Assembly (NCBI GenBank): GCA_964036295.1
Contig: OZ038470.1
Coordinates: 15,443,578 to 15,507,577, forward strand
Direction: 5' to 3'
Length of the DNA: 64,000 bases
DNA from: Plumapathes pennacea
Lineage: Eukaryota; Cnidaria; Anthozoa; Antipatharia; Myriopathidae
In this document: positions 54,901 to 64,000 of the stretch, piece after piece
Numbering within the stretch: position 1 is the first letter of the stretch
How the letters are laid out: the number at the start of each line of letters is the position of its first letter
Position numbers and translations under genes: made by a program
The notes under the pieces: model-generated
The model's input: the letters and a program-made list of their open reading frames with translations, nothing else
The model's database searches: none
Told to the model about the DNA's origin: nothing

Positions 54901-57900
54901 AGTTTCTTCAGTGTTAACAGAGAAGGAAAGGCGACAGTTCAATCGAGAAGTTGTTGATTTGGACAGCGAAGAAAGCAGTACGGAGGAAGAAAGTGCTCTG
55001 GCACCCACTTCTGATGTAGAAATGAAATCCGAAGGTGATGAAGACCGCAGAGAGAAAGAGGACGAGCAGGAAGATGAGGATGAGGAAGAAAGACTGCCGC
55101 CATATTTGCCGGCTGTTCAAGGCTGCAGAAATGTAGAGGAATTCCAGTGGCTCAACAGGATCGAAGAGGGCTCATATGGCGTGGTATATCGAGCTAAAGA
55201 CAGGCGTTCAGGTGAGTATTTTAATGGAATTGGCTCCCGTATTTCCCGTTTACATCTGGAAATGTCTAGGAAATCTAAGGCTGGATTTGGTTTAAAACAC
55301 GAGAAAACGGTAAATAGATGGCAAAATAGGCCAATAGCACTTTTACAGCAGCCGAGACTAATCTTCTTTTCAAACGAGTCTCATCTTTTAACTTTCTGGG
55401 CCCCTAAAAAATGGCGGATCGGGGAATTTAGCGCGCAAAGGACTATGATTTTGAGGGCCCCTTTAACAATGAGAGGGCTCCTTACATTGTGATTCCTTTT
55501 TGTCCAGGTGAGGTTGTTGCTCTCAAAAAACTCAAGATGGAACGAGAGAAGGGAGGCTTCCCCATCACTTCACTACGTGAAATTAACACTCTTCTCAAAG
55601 CCCAACACGTCAATATTGTCACCGTAAGGGTAAGCACGAGTCCTCCCGTTATAACTCAATGTAAACCAATCATGAACGCGACATCAAGGCGAGGCATGCA
55701 TTTTTTGATGGGCTACGCAAAATTGGAAGCATGTGGCAAGCTTTGTGCGCGATAAAACTCCGATGTGCAGCGAAGTGCTTGAATTGAGAGTGGTATGGGA
55801 CTCGACAAACATTTCTTGCTTTTGCAGGAGATCGTGGTCGGCAGCAATATGGACAAGATCTATATTGTGATGGATTACGTCGAACACGATCTGAAGACTC
55901 TGATGGAGCACATGACAACCCAGTTCAGAATGGGTAAAATTATGTTTGTCGAACTCTATGTTTTCTTTGCTGATTTGTCTGTTTGCCGGTTTGGTTTTTG
56001 CTAGTTGTCCCGTGTATTTGTTTGGTTTTCTGTAGATGTCTGTTTATGTTCCTGTTTTTATGTTTGTGTTGTCCTTTCTGTTTACGTACCTTTGACTTGT
56101 GTACATTTGCTTACCTTCTTTGTATTTGTTTATTTTTGTTTGTTAACTTCTTCCTGTGTTTGTTTGTCTTCCCTTTTGTTTTTCTTTCTGTTTGTTTATC
56201 TTCCTATGTTGGTGTTTCTATTTTCTTTCCTGTTTGTTTATCTTATTGGTGTGTGTTTGCTTGTCATTCTGTTTGCTGTATGTCTAATTTTAGGATGGTG
56301 TTTTATATCCCATATTGCTTTAGGTGAAGTGAAAACTCTTCTCATTCAGTTGCTCCGTGCAGTAGCCCATCTGCATGACAAATGGATTCTGCACAGAGAC
56401 CTCAAGACCTCCAATTTGTTGCTCAGCAACCAGGGCATCTTAAAGGTTTGTAAACGTCAATACAGCAGGACCAGTTCGACACTAAATGCACTGTGAAATG
56501 TGAAATGAGCAAGTAAAATTGACGAAAGAAAGATCAGGTTTAAGGAAAATTTTCAGATGGTAGACGAGTTAATATGGTATTGAAGTTCAATAATTGCTCC
56601 GTGAAACTGAATATGTATTTCCTGTTTGTCTTTTTGTGTTTACTATATAGAGATTACTTCATGGAAAGTGCGCGCGTACGGTTTTTATTCACGAGTTGTG
56701 AAGTATCATAAAACGAACGAGCGAGGCTTTGCGAGCGAGTGAGTTTTATGATACGAAACAACGAGTGAATAAAAACTGTACAAAGCACTTTCCATGATGT
56801 TTTCTGTTTATTATATACATACTGAGACATTTATGATGGGACCGGGAAACCCTTTAAAAGTAGTGAAAAATCGTCGTTCGCAGCTTGTGATTGGACGAAC
56901 GATTTTTTTCACGTGTGAAAAGCGTCGTTCGCGGCCTCTCATTGGCTAGAACTCATTTGCGTACGAAATTTTACGATATGGCTTTTTCGTGAGTATGTCT
57001 CAGTATGTATATAATAAATGTGTTTACTTATCGATAAGAGGTCGATCCAATCAATAACTGCTCGTTGTAACTGCTCGTAGCCATTCACAACAAACCCTTC
57101 TGTTGCGTATCGCTGCAACTGCTCGTAAGTCAATTACGAGAAACGAACGAAATGCTGTCATATAAAGTTAGCGAGAAGACCTCGCAGTAGACACATGCGC
57201 ATTGTCGACCTATTTCCTCGTAGGTTGGTGACTTTGGTCTTGCTCGAGAGTATGGCTCGCCACTCAAGAACTACACCCCTATTGTGGTGACGCTCTGGTA
57301 CCGTGCACCAGAACTGTTGCTGGGAGTCAAGGTACTGACAGAATGTTTTTTCAGTATAAAAAATCATTTGCTATTACCCACTCATTCATTCATTCACTGA
57401 CTCGCTGACCGATTGACCCAGTCACTTACAGTATCTTACTCATTTGCTCATTTACCGAGTCACTAACTCACTCACCCATCCACTCTCTGTTACACACTCA
57501 CTCGAACACTCACTGACTCGCTGATTCGCCCACCCAATCAATCACTTACCCATTTATTCATTCACTGACTCACTCATTTGTTTGTTCACTTATTAACGCA
57601 CTTTTTCGTTCATATTTTATTGTTTATCCTTTTTTATTCACTCCCTTTTCCATTCATTAAGTCAGCCAATCATTTGTAACGGTATTAACCTTGTTTAGTT
57701 CATTCTAGCAGCGGTGGTATGTGATTTTTGCATTAAGGTGGTGTTACACTGGTCGATTTGCAACGACGATTTGCAACGCCGATTTGCTCCAAACTCACGC
57801 AACGGTGTTGCAAGTTTTTGAATCGCTTTCAAAAACTTGCAACGCGTTGCAGCACTGCAAACATCGCGAAAAAACGTTCGCAATGCCGTGTTACGCCTCA

Positions 57901-60879
57901 AGGTTTTTTAGCGCAACATCGCATCGTTGCAAATCGTCGTTGCAAATCGACCAGTGTAACACCACCTTTACACTGTTATCTAACACCGCATGATTTTTCT
58001 GTCTCTTCACAGGAATATTCCACTCCCATTGACCTGTGGTCGGTAGGCTGTATATTTGCAGAGCTGCTGACCATGAAACCGCTCTTCACTGGTTCATCAG
58101 AAATCGACCAGATTAACAAGATTTTTCAGGTGCGTTCACCGACTTAGAACTTTACATTCCTCATAGAAAATAATTAAAACCATCTTGTTCTGGGATAGTT
58201 CAGTTTAAATCTTTCCTTCCCAAGTCGAATAACGTGGCGAGACGATTCAAACGTCGAGCTATCGCCGCAGTAGAGTCAAACTTAATCTATCATTTGAACT
58301 CCTCTATTATGTTATGTGTCCACTGAGGTGGATAGGTTTGACGCCGTAAATACTTCTTTTAGCTTAATAGATCCCTTGATGCGTTTCATATTTATGTCAA
58401 AAGATAAATATCTGTTTTGGCTGAAAATTCATGAAAGAGGAGGTTTAATTATTTGACTGGGAGGTAATCAAAAGCTTCTAATCCTTTAAATAATGTATTT
58501 ATGAAATACGAATTATTAACAGTTATTTCGTGGGAGTTGAGCTCTTTTCCATGGAATTACAGTTGGTGCTTTCGTTTGATTATTCAGGAGCTTGGTACCC
58601 CTAGTGACAAGATCTGGCCGGGACCCCCCGCTTACTCTGAGCTGCCCTTTGTCAAAAAGGTGCGGTGGATTTTTCATCTGAATTGCCTTGCAGACGTATT
58701 ATGAGTCCACTATTGCGTTGTTGTGAGACGTTTCCCTCATACTTTTGGTTTTAATTTGAATTTGAACAGAGAAAGGCAGGCATGTACTAGTTTGCATGAG
58801 ATTACCATATTGCCAACTGAATTTTAATGAAAAAGTCGGTGTTGTTTTAGATGACTTTTGCAGAATATCCGTATAACAATCTTCGCAACAAGTTTGGTGC
58901 CTATTTGACTGATAAAGGATTTGACCTGTTGAACAGGTAAGAATGACTTTTGTTCCTTGACCGAATGATTTATCTGTCGACATCCAAGCGATAACAGTCG
59001 AGAAGCAAACGACGACTGCCGAGAAACGAACGACTGTCGACAAGCAAACGGCGACTGCCGAGAAACGAACGACGACTGTCGACAAGCAAACGGCGACTGT
59101 CGATAAACAAACGACGTCTTTAGATAAGCGAACTACCATTGTCGAGAAGCAAATGACGACTGACGATGGGCAAACGACGACTGTTGAGAAGCAAACGACG
59201 ACCATCGGCAAGTAAACGACAACTGTCGACAAACGGTGACTATCGAACTGCAGAAACGACATTTCAGTCAGAATTTTGTAACATAATATACTGTAGTATT
59301 TTATTTTAGTTGATTACTTAATCCATATGTGTTTCTTGTTTCATTAGGTTCCTGACTTATGATCCAAAGAAAAGAATAACTGCGGACGATGCTTTAAAAC
59401 ATCATTACTTCGAAGTGAGTGGTATCGAGTCGATTTGGACTGTGTTGTTTGAAATGATTGCTTGTATCTGTCTCGTCCCTAATCGCTTGCTGAACTGGAA
59501 GGGCGAGGAAAGATGGAGAGGCGGGAAGAAGCAGAGCAGTTATCCTGTTTTTTGTTTTTTTTTTTGTTGTTGTTTTTTTTTTTTTTTTTTGTTTTCGTCT
59601 TCCCATCAACCATTGCTCGCGCTCGTGCCCACTTTCTTCTGTTACGTTCCGGGTTGAAAAACTTGTATGTATGTTATGTGTTTTTAGGAGTCGCCTTCAC
59701 CTGTAGATCCGTCATTTTTCCCCACTTGGCCGGCAAGAAGTGAGATGATGAAGAGACCGAAACGCCCTAAGGACTATGAGCACAGTCCCGATGCTCCTGA
59801 GGGTGGAGCAATGTTTGCTAAATTGGTAACACAAAACACCATGTTGTAGTGGTTTCGCTGCACGCGGGCATCTGTGTTGTTTTCTTTGTACTGTTTGTTA
59901 TTCTACCTTGCTGTACTTGCCCTGCCCTTGTTTTCTGTGTTCCTTGCTTTCTTTTTTCACTGTGTTGTGTTGTGCTGTGTACCGTTGTGCTGTGCTGTAG
60001 TATTGTGTTGTACTGTACTATAATGTCCTATGCTGTACTACATCGAGCTTTAATGTTCTGTTCTGTATCGTTGTGTTGTAATGTGATGTACTATGTAGAC
60101 TGCTGCATGGATAGCGTCTGCTTTACTTACTGTACTATAATGTGCTATGCTGTAATACATCGAGCTTTAATGTTCTGTTCTGTATCGTTGTGTTGTAATG
60201 TGATGTATTATGTAGACTGCTGCATGGATAGCGTCTGCTTTACTTACTGTACTATAATGTGCTATGCTGTAATACATCGGGCTTTAAAGTTCTGTTCTGT
60301 ATCGTTGTGTTGTAATGTGATGCACTATGTAGACTGCTGCATGGGTAGCGTTGTGCTGTACTGTGTAGTGTAGTTTCGTGTTGTGCTTTACTTATTGTAC
60401 TATATCCTATGCTGTACTGTACTGCACTGCATTGTGCTGTACGTTCGCACTGTATTGTAATGTAATGTACTGTGTAGTGCTGTATTGTGTCCTTGTTGTA
60501 TTGTGTTGTGTAATGATGTGCGGTGTTGTGTTGTGTTGTGTTGTGTCGTGTTGTGCGGTGTTCTGTTATGTGATGTTATACGGTGTTCTGTTGCGTTGTT
60601 TATCTTTCTGCTCTGCCCTCTTCTTTTAGTGTTTATTTGTGTACTGCCAAGTCTTGTTTCTCGTCGCAATGTACTGTACTGTTCATCAGGACATTTCTGC
60701 CTGGCTGTGTTATGTTGTATAGTCCGTTGCCTTCTTTGTGCAATTTGTCTTAACATTAACATCTTGATCTTCTGCAGGCTGAAGAAGGGGACGGCAGTGG
60801 TAATGGAGCCCACGGATTCCGCATGCCCTCCTCCAAGAAAGGGTCAGCGGCTGTCGCAGGTTTCACACTGAAGTTTTAA
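51953..60879 (+). CDS. CDK11: cyclin-dependent kinase 11 (PITSLRE kinase)
   Basis: Thirteen exons: 51953-52301, 53248-53451, 53934-55211, 55508-55629, 55828-55933, 56324-56445, 57224-57331, 58013-58129, 58588-58659, 58851-58936, 59348-59414, 59688-59825 and 60778-60879. They give 956 residues. Residues 1 to about 585 are charged and disordered, with long Glu/Ser runs and RE/KE/RS-rich segments. The kinase domain follows: glycine loop EEGSYGVVY, catalytic Lys617 in VALKKL, signature PITSLRE (629-635), HRDLKTSN (Asp712), DFG (Asp730), activation loop [10 protein letters not shown] and WYRAPE. The C-terminus VAGFTLKF matches the family. CDK11 pairs with cyclin L in transcription and pre-mRNA splicing and acts in mitosis. 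At 956 residues it is longer than the roughly 800 of vertebrate CDK11, mainly in the acidic region. Introns hold several repeats. Confidence 0.96.
52478..53070. repeat. two related foldback repeats in CDK11 intron 1
   Basis: ACACAGGTGAATAGTGCTTTTTGCAC followed by TTGGCTCCTCAATCTCGGAATA occurs near 52494 and again, with few changes, near 52779. Each is followed by a GGTGAATAG...CTATTCACC inverted pair (about 52688/52729 and 52990/53043). They behave as two adjacent MITEs of one family. Confidence 0.7.
55934..56323. other. CDK11 intron 5, T/G-rich low complexity
   Basis: Dominated by TTTGTTTGTCTTCC-type words. Reading frames through it are compositional artefacts. Confidence 0.6.
56647..57018. 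mobile_element. double-hairpin element, copy 2, in a CDK11 intron
   Basis: About 372 bp, nearly identical to 41527-41898. TGTGTTTACT occurs just before it (about 56634-56644) and just after it (about 57020-57029), a possible 10-bp TSD that the other copy does not confirm. It lies between the HRD and DFG exons. Confidence 0.85.
57385..57660. repeat. degenerate (CATTCACTGACT)n array in a CDK11 intron
   Basis: Many imperfect copies of CACTCATTCATTCACTGACTC-like words, with no coding frame. Probably an old expanding microsatellite. Confidence 0.7.
57736..57967. mobile_element. Harbinger-like MITE 'GGTGTTACACTGG', copy 6
   Basis: 232 bp with AGGTGGTGTTACACTGG / CCAGTGTAACACCACCT ends and TTA TSD (57733-57735, 57968-57970). 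It sits 45 bases upstream of the CDK11 exon at 58013. Confidence 0.92.
58976..59225. repeat. minisatellite in CDK11 intron, about 21-24 bp unit
   Basis: About eleven imperfect copies of AACGACGACTGTCGACAAGC. TCGACAAGC- and CTGTCGA-type words make each unit partly self-complementary. A Val/Ser-rich frame on the other strand is a by-product. Confidence 0.85.
59540..59592. repeat. T-rich tract in CDK11 intron
   Basis: Almost pure T with scattered G, lying 95 bases upstream of the exon at 59688; probably a polymorphic homopolymer. Confidence 0.7.
60012..60352. repeat. 118-bp tandem repeat x 3 in the last CDK11 intron
   Basis: GACTGCTGCATGGATAGCG recurs at about 60099, 60217 and 60335, with TACTGTACTATAATG and CATCGAGCTTTAATG in each unit. 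The flanking intron (59830-60760) is built of TGTGTTGTGCTGT-type low-complexity words, the likely source of the array. Confidence 0.85.
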
Positions 60880-62383
60880 CCGAAAAACAACAGGAAATGG
60901 AGTCACCCTATATTTACATGTCCATAGAAGGAAAAAACAAACAGACAAAGATGTTACAGAAGTTGCTTGTACCGCTGCAGTCACATCCCTAACAACTTAA
61001 AGAGTTACTAACTCTTTTTTGAATTGAAAGCCTGTGTAAAGCCGCCACCTTGTATGTGTGGGTTCCTTTCCTGCAAAGTGAACACAAGCGAATCGAGGCA
61101 GTACGAGTACCGGATGTGGAACAAAATAAGTAGATAGTGTTGAAATATCACAATGCGGCCACAGTGAAGTCGGAATTCGCAGGTATGTCAGGAAACCTCG
61201 CTTTGAAGCTCATCCCAGTTTCAGCCCAAGCGCGTGAGAGAAACTTGTAAATTTCACAGTAAAACTTGTATACTTTGTTTCTTTGACGTCTTGGATGTTT
61301 GAGAGTGGGATCCTCGTGGATGACGTTAGCAATGTTGGCTTGCGGTTTTTTGGGTGGATATTGATACAGTATATTTATTCTGGAGTACTTAATTACTTTG
61401 TGTGACAGTGCACTTTTTTGTCGGTAAGCATGAGAATAGGTGCCGAGGCACTGTGCAAAAGATCTCCAACCCCCCTTCCCTAGATAATATTAACACAAAG
61501 TTTCGGTAACAAGTTGTAATCTGCGTGAAATTTAACGTCCGAACAGTGGACAAAAACTGATGGTAACTGACTGTACTGAAGTATAAAATATTTAAATAGG
61601 AACGGAGCCAGCCAATTCTTCGGTTGCAGTCAATCTCTGGAGATGTCGACTTACAATCTCACGTCCTTCAACATGGCCGTTATGACGTCAATTGCAACCT
61701 AAAAATAACAATTTGACAGAAGGCGCAGGTAGTGACTGGCCATGCGTAAAGCATGCCGCTGGACAGACTACACCGCGGGCGCGCTTTTTTTGGGACGACG
61801 CAATCGGAGAAAATTAGAAACTCTCCAAAGCAAAGGGAATAGGCTACTATGATGTCAAGAACTATACTAATCCGACCCCAAAACCAGAACACTTTTTTTA
61901 AACACAAACGACCCCTTGCCGAGAAGGCAGCACAACGCCACCGCCCACCCCCCACCACCGTGTATCATCACACCCACGTGACTCACAGAGCCGAAGAAAG
62001 CCACATTTTCGGTGGGCACCCCTAGAGAGTTGAGAGATCTTGGCCGAGATCTTACTGAGATTCATCGTTGCTGTTAGTCATCCAGCGTGTAAAGTGCATG
62101 TTCTCCCAGGCGTAATATTTTCGTGCGGTTGAACACGTTGTGGGTCAGCTGATAAGTGTAGACCAATCACGTGCGCGACTTGCACAATATATCTCTTCCA
62201 GTTGAGCTGCAGCAAGGCTTGGACGTGGCACGGTCTTTGTAATTTTGAGGTTAGAGATTTACGATTTATTTAGCAATCTTTGCGATTTCATCCCAGCTCA
62301 CGGCTCCCTCAGTCATAGTAGAAGCCTGCAATCATTTATATATTTTTCCCAGACAGGAACCTCAAACTTTGAAGTCAAGCAAG
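60880..62383. other. CDK11 3' region, intergenic DNA and GAPDH promoter/5' UTR
   Basis: No other gene is seen. The CDK11 3' UTR probably runs to about 61,400, though no strong AATAAA was found. TTTCCCAG at about 62345-62352, 32 bases before the GAPDH ATG, looks like the acceptor of a 5'-UTR intron. CACAATATATC near 62184 could be a weak TATA-type element. Confidence 0.4.

Positions 62384-64000
<1,617 letters not shown>

Noticed and set aside
58699-59262. 187-residue Val/Ser-rich minus-strand frame
   Set aside because: Produced by the 21-24 bp minisatellite and the antisense of a CDK11 exon.
59849-60871. Cys/Val-rich frames in the last CDK11 intron
   Set aside because: They come from TGTGTTGTGC low-complexity DNA and the 118-bp array, between two solid exons.

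Overview
The window looks like metazoan nuclear DNA, most likely from an anthozoan cnidarian such as a stony coral. Genes are broken into many short GT-AG exons. Recognisable animal families are present: CDK11, cytosolic GAPDH, GT31 galactosyltransferase-like enzymes, a JmjC/cupin dioxygenase, a Kunitz exon and DUF4430-like secreted proteins. The intergenic DNA is packed with short inverted-repeat elements, many with readable target-site duplications (TSDs). The taxon is an inference; no tRNA, rRNA or CRISPR array was seen.

Layout. 1-26,942: two arms of about 2.5-2.9 kb in opposite orientation (1-2,873 and 24,465-26,942), with telomere-like motifs at their outer ends, enclose about 21.6 kb. 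Inside lie two minus-strand GT31-like genes (8,836-13,291 and 19,641-21,420), a wrecked third copy between them (15,660-17,400), a 2-kb element with a 10-bp TSD, an element carrying a degenerate THAP finger, LINE remnants and nested MITEs. 27-30.2 kb: low-complexity DNA and weak exon-like blocks.

30,230-49,792: a tandem duplication of a block of about 9.5 kb. Each unit holds a minus-strand secreted DUF4430-like gene, a plus-strand gene for an ER-targeted JmjC protein, and a minus-strand Kunitz exon split by a MITE. Unit 1 has a full JmjC gene: signal peptide, Fe(II) triad, four EF-hand-like repeats and a C-terminal HDEF. In unit 2 a deletion of about 2.8 kb removed the catalytic core in frame, leaving a predicted 99-residue protein with signal peptide and HDEF tail. 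Unit 2 also gained a TA-flanked MITE, a double-hairpin element and a 2.47-kb insertion that unit 1 lacks.

49.8-64 kb: a 13-exon CDK11 gene on the plus strand, then the first four exons of GAPDH, which run off the right edge.

The genes do not form one pathway. The GT31 pair and the DUF4430/JmjC/Kunitz block are lineage-specific secretory-pathway genes being duplicated and broken by transposons, next to two conserved housekeeping genes. The most interesting observations are the JmjC/EF-hand/HDEF architecture, its in-frame deletion derivative, the excess of amino-acid replacements between the DUF4430 copies, and the Kunitz exon lacking both partners of one disulfide. All comparisons were made by eye.
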